64,000 nt of DNA from Deinococcus humi (GTDB taxonomy: Bacteria > Deinococcota > Deinococci > Deinococcales > Deinococcaceae). Within the stretch, counting starts at the first letter, position 1, and each line of letters begins with the position of its first letter. The stretch lies in assembly GCF_014201875.1 (NCBI RefSeq), contig NZ_JACHFL010000011.1:62001-126000 (forward strand), written 5' to 3'. This document shows, in pieces, positions 37,101-43,779 of this stretch. The notes under the pieces were generated by a model. The model was not told the DNA's origin, did not search any database, and saw only the letters and a list, made by a program, of their open reading frames with translations. Position numbers and translations under genes: made by a program.

Positions 37101-38515
37101 TTGGTGTTGTTGACATACCAGACGCGCTGACCAATGGCCAGTGGCACTTGCAGCGTTCCCGCAGGCGTAATACAGGTCCCGTCCGACACCGCGTAATTCA
37201 GGGTATCGGTGACGTTGGTTGCCCCAGCCTTCGGGTTGAACACGTAACTGCCATCAGCAGTCACCGTCACATCTCCGCCCTGTGCACTGCTCGCAGGTGC
37301 AGAGACCGTCAGTGTCGGGGCTGGCGCGTCGCTCACCGGCCGGGCCTCCACCCGCGTCAGGAGTCCAGTTCCGTTCACGCTGGTGTTGCCCACCACTGAA
37401 ACGGTCGGCACCGTCGTGTCCCTCAAAATGAAGTCACCACCGAGGCGCGAGAGACGCTGGGTGTTGCCCGCCAGGGTCACACTGGGAATGAACTTCAGGT
37501 TCGCCCCGGCGTAATTCGAGCCGCACAAGGCCGCAACCTGCGCTGCTCCCAGCGCCGCCGCCCGCGTGCCCACCTGCGTGCTGGCGCCCTGCTCCTCCAC
37601 GCTCTCGGTCACCCGGGTCACGGGATCGTCCACCGCACGGAACATCATGCTGAACGTGAACGGATCCTCGCTCGCTGTGGTCTGCAACGGCACCTTCACC
37701 GCGAACGTCACGGTGCCGTCAAACTGATTCACGCCAGGGTTGGCCGGCAGGCTCCGGCTGCCCGGGGTGCTCGTATTGCGCACCACAAAGCCGTACGGAA
37801 ACAGCTTGGTGACGCCGAGAGCAGCGGGGGTGGTGGGGGTGGTGAAGCGGGAGGGATCCACTTCGTCTTCCGTGAAGATCTGGAAGTCCTCTCCGCCCGG
37901 CATCAGGGTGGGCTGTCCACTCAGCCGGTTGAGGAGCATGCCGTGCGTCGGAACGATGGTCGGCGCGATGCTCGGATCGGCGTTTGTCCCGTCGAACTTC
38001 TTGAAGGTGCGCAGGGCACTCTCGCTGAGCGTTCCGGACGTGCTGGCCGCCACGAAGGTCAGATTGCTGCGGGCCGTGGCATACGGTGTGCCGTCTGTGC
38101 CCGCATTTCGGACCTTGAAGGTGGCGTACAGATACCGGTACCCCCCGCTGCCCCGGATGCCGCTCGTGAACGAACCGCGCGAGACTGGTTCAAGTTGAAT
38201 GTTGCCGGAGGTCGCCTGTAACCCCTGACCGGCCAGGTGCGGCGCCACCCAGGTTTTCGCGCTGCTGCCCATGGCCTCGCTGCCGATGTCACTGAACGTG
38301 ATCTCCACCAGGCCGTCTCCTGGGAGGGGCGTAGGGGTTGGGGTCGCTGGTGTGGGGGTCACACCTGGAGGCTTCGTTCCCGGCGCGGGGCTCACCCCAG
38401 TGGTGGGTGGGGTGATGCCTGCGCTCGGGGTTTGCGGAACCGAGGGTTGTGCGCAACCCGCGATGAGGCTGAGGGTCAGGGCGGTGACGAGGCCGAGGGA
38501 CGTGGAGCGCTTCAT
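34190..38515 (-). CDS. Giant surface lipoprotein: shared module plus right-handed beta-helix
   Basis: 1441 residues from ATG 38515. Signal peptide MKRSTSLGLVTALTLSLIAGC with lipobox LIAGC, a Pro/Thr linker, then (about residues 70-340) the lipoprotein module shared with 26945, 38515-39492 and 43780 (LVEITFSDIG, RYLYATFKVRNAG, FKKFDGTNADPSIA, FFPYGFVV-like LFPYGFVVRN, PLQTTASEDPF, TESVEEQG). A cadherin/Ig-like turn (VTVTADGSYVFNPKAG) follows, then YVNNTNTTGTPDGRRSGPF opens a very long parallel beta-helix with many GLNFSNADGTVNLNG, NAVRIENITGTAP and GVYGTGVRGFTLDQARF-type coils. The ATG overlaps the stop of the preceding lipoprotein gene (TGATG), so it is the third gene of an operon starting with the peptide at 39716. 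It probably forms a large surface or cell-contact fibre. Confidence 0.85.
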   Translation of the reverse strand: MKRSTSLGLVTALTLSLIAGCAQPSVPQTPSAGITPPTTGVSPAPGTKPPGVTPTPATPTPTPLPGDGLVEITFSDIGSEAMGSSAKTWVAPHLAGQGLQATSGNIQLEPVSRGSFTSGIRGSGGYRYLYATFKVRNAGTDGTPYATARSNLTFVAASTSGTLSESALRTFKKFDGTNADPSIAPTIVPTHGMLLNRLSGQPTLMPGGEDFQIFTEDEVDPSRFTTPTTPAALGVTKLFPYGFVVRNTSTPGSRSLPANPGVNQFDGTVTFAVKVPLQTTASEDPFTFSMMFRAVDDPVTRVTESVEEQGASTQVGTRAAALGAAQVAALCGSNYAGANLKFIPSVTLAGNTQRLSRLGGDFILRDTTVPTVSVVGNTSVNGTGLLTRVEARPVSDAPAPTLTVSAPASSAQGGDVTVTADGSYVFNPKAGATNVTDTLNYAVSDGTCITPAGTLQVPLAIGQRVWYVNNTNTTGTPDGRRSGPFSTLAAAQSASSDGDIIYVYRGDGTSTGQNAGITLKTNQKLIGQGVPLTVSGTSIEAAGQAPVIGHTAGAAITVAANNALQGLSVSANGTGAKGIAGTGFGTLDLSNVDVSSTGGPALDLTNGTLNGTVNGLSSSNSATTGVNLNGVGGTLTAAGGSISGATGTAFNVTGGNVNVRYGGSITSGSAPLSALLSVSAGHTGTLAFEGALSATNGTGLQFDDADGTYNFNAPTSTTSLNGGDAGIDILHGSGGTFAFGRSEAPADFAVTNPSGSALVVNASRPNITYNGNLTKSGTSAGLLVDITNQASGTVTFQNGTLSSSSTTGTGLNFSNADGTVNLNGMTTLNGGDAGIDVIAGSSGTIKIADGTGSASITNPTNEAVRIDASTPTFSYGGSINKTNGSTGITVSSNTGGTIDFKGTTKTITSSGSAAVNLTSNTGTTIRFINGGLAVTTTTGSGLNAKGGGTLSVEGPNNTLSSVGGTALYVQDTTIGVGGLSFKSISANGGSNGILLDNTGATAGLSVAGDGATAGSGGTIQNAGGADGAVSGNGVYLNRTSNVSLKWMNFTGSQNNGVYGTGVRGFTLDQARFTGNTGTSNSGLYNESDVQLVDVGGAVSLTNSQLDGAAMNAVRIENITGTAPTINPLTITNNKVFTMQGSTSDVRGTALLVTLMDGTANAQISNNDVRVWWGNAIHVLMQGSASGTARISNNFADNTNGALAGAGGIWVAGCNFAYNISGNTVRRTNGTAISADKANCAGATFQGTIDANTIGQSGVANSGSGTGIGIFASGRNGTSTVRISNNVLRQINGSASGAITLQTGDNVAFSPSGTLNATVIGNNIQESGTTVNNAQHGILITHGATSSGAGDSHQGCFDVLNNTIVNFTSGTANNRIRVNQRFSTTSRWPGYTGTATGSTSTTDLGNYLLSRNTASTATNANLSTGGFLNTTPPGSACPQPSM

Positions 38516-39492
38516 CAGCAGGGACCTCCGAGAAAGGCGGTGGGGGCTGCTGAGGTCCCTGCGGTGCGGACCTGACAGAGGGGAACGGCGTTCGCGCCGC
38601 TGTAGGTGCTGCCTTTGAAGGTCGCCACTTCCGCGCCTCCGAGGGCTGCCGCCCGCTGTGCAGGCGTCTGCGCTGCGGCGGTGCTCTGCTCTTCCAGGCT
38701 TTCGGTGACACGCACAAGGCTGGTATCCGCGGCCTGGACGAGAATGCGAACCTGGTAGGGATCGGCGTCAGCCGCGCTCTGCAGGGGCAAGCGGTACGCG
38801 AAAGTCACCCGGCCGTTAAACTGTTCCGGAGTGGGGTTGCCCGGCAGATCACGTCCGGTGCCACTGGCATTGCGGACCACAAAGCCGTAGGGAAAGAGGG
38901 CCACGGTACTCGCGGGCGTGAAGGTGCTGGCGTCCACCTCCGTTTCCCGGAAGGCTTGGAAGTCTGCGGCTTGGGGATCAACGATCACGTTATTCAACGT
39001 GGGGCTGAACTGCATGCCGTGAGTGGGAAGCATATTGAGCGCAATGGCAGGATCTGCGTCGGTGTTGTCAAACCGCACAAGCTTGGTCACGGCCGTACCA
39101 CTGAGGTTGCTGACCCTGTTGGCTGCGAAGAACGTCAGATTCTGCCGTACAGTGGAGTAAGCCGTACCGTCAGCGCTCGCGTTCCGGACCTCGAAGGTGG
39201 CCGAGAGGTACCGTTGCCCGCCAGCACCCCGAGGGCCAACGTCGAAAGCAGAGGTGGCAACGCTGCGCAGCTGGATGCCGGAGGCCAGCGCCGTGGTGTC
39301 TTGAGGTCTCAAAACCCCCAGGGGCTCGACGGTGGCGCTGACGTGGGAAGTTCCCAGGCCAGTAAAGGTCAGTTCCATCACGCCCAGTGCGTTGGGTACG
39401 GGGACCGACTGGAGGGGTGAAGTCCCACAACTGGCGAGAAGACCAGTGAGGGTGAGGAGGAGCAGGCGCTGCAAGGGCAAATTGGAAACCAT
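38515..39492 (-). CDS. Surface lipoprotein consisting of the shared module only
   Basis: 325 residues from ATG 39492 (TCAGGAGG 12 bases before); a longer frame from 39531 has no good start. Signal peptide RLLLLTLTGLLASC, then the module alone: LGVMELTFTGLGTSHVSATV, RYLSATFEVRNAS, LVRFDNTDADPAIALNMLPT, DFQAFRETEVDASTF, LFPYGFVVRNASG, VTFAYRLPLQ, VRVTESLEEQS, ending CQVRTAGTSAAPTAFLGGPC. It has no C-terminal repeat domain, unlike its three relatives. Position between a leader-peptide gene (stop at 39537, 45 bases before) and the giant beta-helix gene (overlapping by one base) suggests the three work together outside the cell. Function unknown. Confidence 0.85.
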   Translation of the reverse strand: MVSNLPLQRLLLLTLTGLLASCGTSPLQSVPVPNALGVMELTFTGLGTSHVSATVEPLGVLRPQDTTALASGIQLRSVATSAFDVGPRGAGGQRYLSATFEVRNASADGTAYSTVRQNLTFFAANRVSNLSGTAVTKLVRFDNTDADPAIALNMLPTHGMQFSPTLNNVIVDPQAADFQAFRETEVDASTFTPASTVALFPYGFVVRNASGTGRDLPGNPTPEQFNGRVTFAYRLPLQSAADADPYQVRILVQAADTSLVRVTESLEEQSTAAAQTPAQRAAALGGAEVATFKGSTYSGANAVPLCQVRTAGTSAAPTAFLGGPC

Positions 39493-39536
39493 AGGGCGAG
39501 CCCCTCCTGAGGGCTTGATGACCTGGGACAAGAGCT

Positions 39537-39716
39537 TCAGCTATCGCGGCCCTTGAGCCAGGACGTGACGCTGGGGAGGATGGTAATGGGAACACTCTGT
39601 TGCAGCGTGACCACGCTCCACGCGCCCAGAGCGGTCAGGCTGGGCCGCTCATAGGGTTCCTTATGGGCAGGCGAAAGCTGTGCTGGCGGAATCGCAGCCG
39701 AGTTCTGATTTGACAT
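39537..39716 (-). CDS. Lasso-type RiPP precursor peptide 2 (59 aa)
   Basis: ATG 39716 to TGA 39537. The protein is MSNQNSAAIPPAQLSP, then KEPYERPSLTALGAWSVVTL, then QQSVPITILPSVTSWLKGRDS. Y-x2-P-x-L-x2-L-G-x5-T is the leader signature of lasso-peptide precursors (YxxPxLxxxG..T), bound by PqqD-like (B1) proteins. The precursor at 43577 has the same core YERPxVxxLGAWxVVTLQ, so the two are paralogues. By the T-minus-2 rule the core would start at Gln after TL, but there is no Asp or Glu at positions 7-9, so a lasso ring is unlikely; other processing or a docking role is possible. It is the first gene of the operon with the lipoproteins at 38515-39492 and 34190-38515. Confidence 0.75.
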   Translation of the reverse strand: MSNQNSAAIPPAQLSPAHKEPYERPSLTALGAWSVVTLQQSVPITILPSVTSWLKGRDS

Positions 39717-40092
39717 GAGCGGATGATATTACTTTCATGACCTTTAGATTGTTATTGCATGTAGAGTGAACTCATGAGCCTTAAGACGGAGTGGCGCTCG
39801 AAGACTGCGAAGAACAGGTCTCATTTTTAGGAAAAGCCTCGGAAGAGGGCAAAGTGGTCTGAAAATACTGGGCAGCAGACGTCGGCCCACGCAGACGTGT
39901 TGAATATCGTCCTGTGGGTGGCCAGCATGGTGTCAATGTGGGCGTAGCTTCCTTACGACGTCCCTTCCAGCTGAGATAGGGCACCATTGGTTCGAGGGGC
40001 GCAGGTTCTTGACGGTCAGCTCACGAGCTGCCACTCCTCGTCCATGAAGCAGACTCCATGCTGACCGTTTCGCATCGCGCTACCCTTTCTGC
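39717..40092. other. Divergent intergenic region between the precursor and PqqD genes
   Basis: About 375 bases. From 39720 to 39780 it is AT-rich (TGATATTACTTTCATGACC) and should hold the minus-strand promoter. A 68-codon minus-strand frame (39781-39987) has no ribosome site and ends in Ser/Ala-rich sequence; I do not support it as a gene. TTGACG at 40011-40016 may be the -35 of the PqqD operon, but no good -10 was seen. Confidence 0.45.
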
Positions 40093-40344
40093 ATGTGGGA
40101 AGCCCATCCAGAGGTGCTCGTCACCGATCTCGGGGACGAACTCGTCCTGATGCACACCGGAAGCAGTCAGATGTTCCAGCTCAATGGCTCAGGGCGAGTC
40201 GTGTGGCAGGCCCTGCCCGCAACGACCAGGCAGATCGCCTCGACGTTGACAGGAGCTTTTGAGGTGGAGGATTCGCAGGCCGAAAGGGACGCTGATACCC
40301 TCCTTGCGGACCTCGAAGCCAAAAACCTGATTCAGCGCAGATGA
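40093..40344 (+). CDS. PqqD-like leader-recognition protein (RRE) 1
   Basis: 83 residues. VLVTDLGDELVLMHTGSSQMFQLNGSG then VVWQALPATTRQIASTLTGAFEVE and ADTLLADLEAKNLIQRR: a beta-hairpin followed by helices as in PqqD and the B1 component of lasso-peptide systems, where the RRE fold binds the precursor's leader. It overlaps the HPr-kinase-like gene by four bases (ATGA). Two precursors lie nearby (39537 and 43577); which of them it binds is not known. It is about half identical to the PqqD at 43041. Confidence 0.85.
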   Translation: MWEAHPEVLVTDLGDELVLMHTGSSQMFQLNGSGRVVWQALPATTRQIASTLTGAFEVEDSQAERDADTLLADLEAKNLIQRR

Positions 40345-41234
40345 CCCGGGGGGCACAGGACTTTCTGAGCCTCGACGCTCTGGTGACCACCAGCGGGATT
40401 GGCGAGGACGTGCTGGGGCCCTTGCGGCAGCAGTGGGGATACGCCGGAGTGAGCTCACCGTCCCGCAAGATCATCTTGCGCTACGGATCCCTTGCTCCTG
40501 TGCCACCCGTGGCACCTGTGGAAGTGATGGTGGCACGCATGCCCCTCCCCGTCAGGGTGAGAGGTGATGAGCTGTGGCTGGGAGAGGCGCTGCATCTGGA
40601 GGTCCAGGGCGGCGACGTCTGCCTGACTCTGGGAAACCATCCGGTTCCAGCAGAGGCCTGGTTTCTCGCCTGGACTGAGGCACACCGTGCTGGGGGATGG
40701 CTGCCCCTGCACTCTGCCGTCCTGATGCAGGGCGAGCAGGCGGTAGGCCTGACGGGCGTCAGTGGGGCAGGAAAAAGTACGGCTGCCCTTCGTCTCGCGG
40801 GGCTGGGCGTCACCATTCTCTCCGAGGACCAAGCCTGGGTCCGGCCGGAAGACCAGCGGGTGGTGGGGTTCGATCAACACCTGCGGGCCTTTGACGACAG
40901 CGTGCGGACCTTTGCGCCTCACCTGCTGTCGCAAGCGGCAGGCCACGACGCCTACGGCAAATTGCTGTTGCCGCTCACGCATCCAGGCGCTCAGGCAACG
41001 CTCCAGAGCCTGTTGGTCTTCGGTCTTTCCCCAGAGCCCAGTCTCGCCGAGCGGATTCGCGCTTTATGGGACGCCACTGGAGTTCCCCTGACACAGACGG
41101 GCCGTCAAGCCACGGCGTCCGGAGTTGGTGTCCTGCTGCGTCATCTCCACATTCAAGGCGTCACCCGAGAGGACGTGCTGAGAGTTGTCAGGCCCAGGCT
41201 TGGCCTGGACAACTGGGATCAATCCGGATCCTAA
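40341..41234 (+). CDS. HPr kinase/phosphorylase-like protein of a RiPP cluster
   Basis: 297 residues. FLSLDALVTTSGIGEDVL and QQWGYAGV open an N-terminal part seen also in the fragment at 46205; LPLHSAVLMQGEQAVGLTGVSGAGKSTAALRL has the P-loop (GVSGAGKST, about residues 139-147), and VTILSEDQAWVRPED carries the Walker B-like Asp region. This is the HprK-like ATPase often encoded next to PqqD and nucleotidyltransferase genes in lasso (paeninodin-type) clusters, where it phosphorylates a Ser of the core peptide. The precursor at 43577 ends GKPKNGGL and has one Ser; the precursor at 39537 has several. Substrate not proved. It is coupled to PqqD 1 and probably ends the operon. Confidence 0.85.
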   Translation: MTRGAQDFLSLDALVTTSGIGEDVLGPLRQQWGYAGVSSPSRKIILRYGSLAPVPPVAPVEVMVARMPLPVRVRGDELWLGEALHLEVQGGDVCLTLGNHPVPAEAWFLAWTEAHRAGGWLPLHSAVLMQGEQAVGLTGVSGAGKSTAALRLAGLGVTILSEDQAWVRPEDQRVVGFDQHLRAFDDSVRTFAPHLLSQAAGHDAYGKLLLPLTHPGAQATLQSLLVFGLSPEPSLAERIRALWDATGVPLTQTGRQATASGVGVLLRHLHIQGVTREDVLRVVRPRLGLDNWDQSGS

Positions 41235-41520
41235 AGCGTTTCCTTGAAGCCTTGCCGATACTCCCACTTGCTGGATTCGTTCAGCGCGGGGAGATGACCT
41301 CGCACCATGCGTACCCCACAATATTCGTTTTCGTGTGAATGGCGTCGCTCACGTGTCCGCCAGGTGATCCAAATGGCAGGTGGCGTAGACGCGGGGAGGC
41401 CAACACGATCTCCCATACGATTTCTGGCGAAGGGAGGAATCTGTGTGTCCACTGGGCCAGATGCAGTTGGGGGTCGTGCCCTGGCCAGGTCGCTCGCATG
41501 CCATCACAACGTCTTGCTGT

Positions 41521-42897
41521 TCAGCCCACCCGAGGTGGGTCCTGCACCTCCGGATATCTCAACATTTCTTTGAAGCGCAGATGGTTGAGAGGCTCGCCAT
41601 AGTTCTTCAGGGGTGCGTGGAGTTCTTCGATCCATGCATGTCCCTGGATGCCCTGTTCGTCACGGTGGACGCCGCTGATAAAGACGGCCGGAAAGCCACG
41701 TCGCCGCAACGCCCGATACGTCGCATAGGCCCGCGGCACACAAGTGCCGCGCAGGGATTGGCGAGGGTAGAACAGCTTCGTCAGCACACGAACGCCCGCG
41801 ACGATGTCCATCACGGCCGCTGCCGATACGGTGCGCCCGGGCGGAATCGGCGTCCACCTGTCCAGATGTTCTCGGGGATCACCGCCTGCGCGGACCGCCT
41901 GCCAGGCAGCCAGGACGTCAGGCAACAGCCCAGGCAGGCGAGTGAGCTTGCGCAGCCGAGGACGCCAAGCGACCGACCAGGGAAACCACCAGGTGAACCA
42001 GCGGGCGCGGAGCGTGTGATGGCCGTCGCGTTGGGCAGCGGTCTTCAGGCGCCACAGGGTCGGCGAGTTCCACGCAAAAGAATGACGCTCTGGATCGCAG
42101 ACGGAACGGAAGGCGGCCCAGGTGTTCGGTCCTCCAAGGGACTGTGCCCGGGCGGCCAGGGCGTCCCAGGTCAAGCCATACTTGGACATCAGCAAACGTG
42201 TATCAGGATAATCCGCTGCTTTCAGGTGGCCCACATCGTTGCCCCATTGCCGGGCCAGCGCAACGTTGACCACAACAGCGTCCTCTGGGTGTGGGCGCCA
42301 GATGGGGATGCCGCTCCAGTCCACCCTCAGCGCTCTGGCCCACACCTGCTGAGTGATGGAGCGAACCTGGTCTTGAGGACGGCGGTGGTGAGGACCACCA
42401 AACCATGCGAGCGCGAACCGGTGAAGGTCAATTCGGGTGTGCTGGCCCATCAGGCGTCCGCTTTCATGGGTCCACTGCCCAGGGAGGGCGTGAAATCCGT
42501 CGCTGCGCCATCCATGCGCCAGGGCGATATGAACGGCGCGGGTCAGCTGTGCCGGGTCATTCGGCAACAGGACATCAACGTCTCCGTAAAACCGTTCTCC
42601 GGGCGTCGCGTACTCAAATTCAGCGAGCGCAAACCCCTTGAACAGGAGCACCGGGATGTCTTCCTGGGCCCAGGCCGCCAATAGAGGTCTCAATTCTGCC
42701 CGGATGGCGGCGTGCCGCAATCCAAGTTGCAGATGTCGGTGTTGCAGCTTTGCCCTGAGTGGATGCCCTTGGGGGAGACGGGCCCGCACTTCACCGGCGA
42801 TCTGCGCCTGGAGCAGGTGCGGCAGGTCATCCTCCGCCACATCCGGGGGATCGGTCGTGAGCGCCCGGACAATGACGTTCCGATCAAGAGTGACCAT
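41521..42897 (-). CDS. Nucleotidyltransferase fused to a lasso B2-type leader peptidase
   Basis: 458 residues from ATG 42897 (a GTG three codons earlier is possible). The N-terminal and middle parts match the uncharacterised NTase family seen in RiPP clusters: IPVLLFKGFALAEFEYATPGERFYGDVDVLLPND with G-D-V-D as the metal-binding Asp pair. The C-terminal 100 residues match the B2/transglutaminase-like protease: GTCVPRAYATYRALRRRGFPAV (Cys about 386), then QGHAWIEELHAPL (His about 420); the usual third Asp is not clear. In lasso systems B2 cuts off the leader after B1 binds it. The fusion is unusual: both enzymes are normally separate proteins. It points away from PqqD 2, which lies just upstream on the same strand. 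The 285 bases between this and the HPr-kinase-like gene hold no supported gene. Confidence 0.8.
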   Translation of the reverse strand: MVTLDRNVIVRALTTDPPDVAEDDLPHLLQAQIAGEVRARLPQGHPLRAKLQHRHLQLGLRHAAIRAELRPLLAAWAQEDIPVLLFKGFALAEFEYATPGERFYGDVDVLLPNDPAQLTRAVHIALAHGWRSDGFHALPGQWTHESGRLMGQHTRIDLHRFALAWFGGPHHRRPQDQVRSITQQVWARALRVDWSGIPIWRPHPEDAVVVNVALARQWGNDVGHLKAADYPDTRLLMSKYGLTWDALAARAQSLGGPNTWAAFRSVCDPERHSFAWNSPTLWRLKTAAQRDGHHTLRARWFTWWFPWSVAWRPRLRKLTRLPGLLPDVLAAWQAVRAGGDPREHLDRWTPIPPGRTVSAAAVMDIVAGVRVLTKLFYPRQSLRGTCVPRAYATYRALRRRGFPAVFISGVHRDEQGIQGHAWIEELHAPLKNYGEPLNHLRFKEMLRYPEVQDPPRVG

Positions 42898-43040
42898 AGG
42901 ACCCACTATCGCCCATCAACGGGTGACTCTTCGGCAAACAGTCTCGTGAGGAAAGCGGGGACCTCGGGAAACGTCCAGGCATGCATCTTGATAACGGGCC
43001 CCGTGGTGGGTGCGTTGAAGACGGGCGCCCGCGCTCGAGA

Positions 43041-43292
43041 TTAATGCTGATGAATCAGGGTCCGGTGGGCCAGTTCGGACAGCAGGCTACGCAGATCAGC
43101 GCGGGCCTGGTCGGCGTCAAGGCCATAGGTGGTGATCAGCAGCTGTTCCAGGGTGTCTTCCGTGGCTGGCAGGGCCTGCCAGATCACACGGCCTGAATCG
43201 TTGAGGCTGAACATTTCGCCGAGACCAGCGTGCATTAGCACCATCTCATCCCCCAGGTCCGTCTCTAGGACATTTGCTTCCTTCGTCCACAT
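43041..43292 (-). CDS. PqqD-like leader-recognition protein (RRE) 2
   Basis: 83 residues from ATG 43292. VLETDLGDEMVLMHAGLGEMFSLNDSG, VIWQALPATEDTLEQLLITTYGLD and LLSELAHRTLIHQH align with PqqD 1 along their length. It is the first gene of a minus-strand pair with the NTase-B2 gene and lies divergent from precursor 1 at 43577, as PqqD 1 lies divergent from precursor 2. After its stop, in the next 140 bases before the NTase start, a short frame (HAWTFPEVPAFLTRLFAEE) looks like a natural protein end of unknown kind. Confidence 0.85.
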   Translation of the reverse strand: MWTKEANVLETDLGDEMVLMHAGLGEMFSLNDSGRVIWQALPATEDTLEQLLITTYGLDADQARADLRSLLSELAHRTLIHQH

Positions 43293-43576
43293 GGTTGGTC
43301 AAGGATAAGGCACGATCTGCTGTCGGGGTTTTCAGCCTTCAGGCCGTTCCTGCCACTCTTCGAGCGGTGAGCGGAAGGAGGCCCTCCTAAAACCTCTCTG
43401 ATAACCAGATCTCATCTTTAAACAGAAAGTGCCAGCTCTATTAAATACTTCGCATTTAAAATATAAGATATTTCACTTCATCAATGAATCTCTTCATCAT
43501 TCGAGTCCTTGTAAGAAAGGGCTGTTAATTTGATGTGTCCGCATTTCATTATCCCGCCAACTTTGGAGGAAGTGTC
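43293..43576. other. AT-rich divergent promoter region
   Basis: About 280 bases. From 43400 to 43510 the DNA is strongly AT-rich (ATTAAATACTTCGCATTTAA) with the direct repeat CTTCATCA at 43472 and 43489. This is the promoter region for the precursor 1 operon and, on the other strand, for PqqD 2. Confidence 0.5.
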
Positions 43577-43777
43577 ATGTCTCAGCAAATCACGGCAACC
43601 GTCACCCTGCAGTCCATCGACACCGTTCAGAAGCCCGCCTATGAGCGCCCACAGGTCCAGGACCTTGGTGCGTGGACCGTCGTCACCTTGCAGCTCAGCG
43701 GCGGGACGGGTGAGATCGGCTTCGGCACTGGCCTGGGCAATCTCCTCGCCGGGAAGCCCAAGAACGGCGGCCTGTAA
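43577..43777 (+). CDS. Lasso-type RiPP precursor peptide 1 (66 aa)
   Basis: ATG 43577 has a strong ribosome site (TTTGGAGGAAGTGTC). The peptide reads MSQQITATVTLQSIDTVQ, KPAYERPQVQDLGAWTVVTL, QLSGGTGEIGFGTGLGNLLA, GKPKNGGL. The leader signature Y-x2-P-x-V-x2-L-G-x5-T is that of lasso precursors. Counting the core from Gln after TL places Glu at position 8, where a lasso ring acceptor would sit, but the core starts with Gln, not the usual Gly, and no cyclase gene is present. The Gly-rich GGTGEIGFGTGLG stretch also resembles class II-type leader or anchoring segments. It is translated just before the lipoprotein at 43780 (two bases between stop and start). Confidence 0.82.
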   Translation: MSQQITATVTLQSIDTVQKPAYERPQVQDLGAWTVVTLQLSGGTGEIGFGTGLGNLLAGKPKNGGL

Positions 43778-43779
43778 TC

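Noticed and set aside
39781..39987. 68-aa minus-strand frame between precursor 2 and PqqD 1
   Set aside because: No ribosome site, low-complexity Ser/Thr end, and it occupies the expected divergent promoter region.
41443..42684. 413-aa plus-strand frame opposite the NTase-B2 gene
   Set aside because: Antisense shadow; the minus strand shows NTase and B2 motifs.
43577..43777. Calling precursor 1 a true lasso peptide
   Set aside because: Glu lies at core position 8 but the core would start with Gln and no cyclase is visible, so only a lasso-type leader is claimed.
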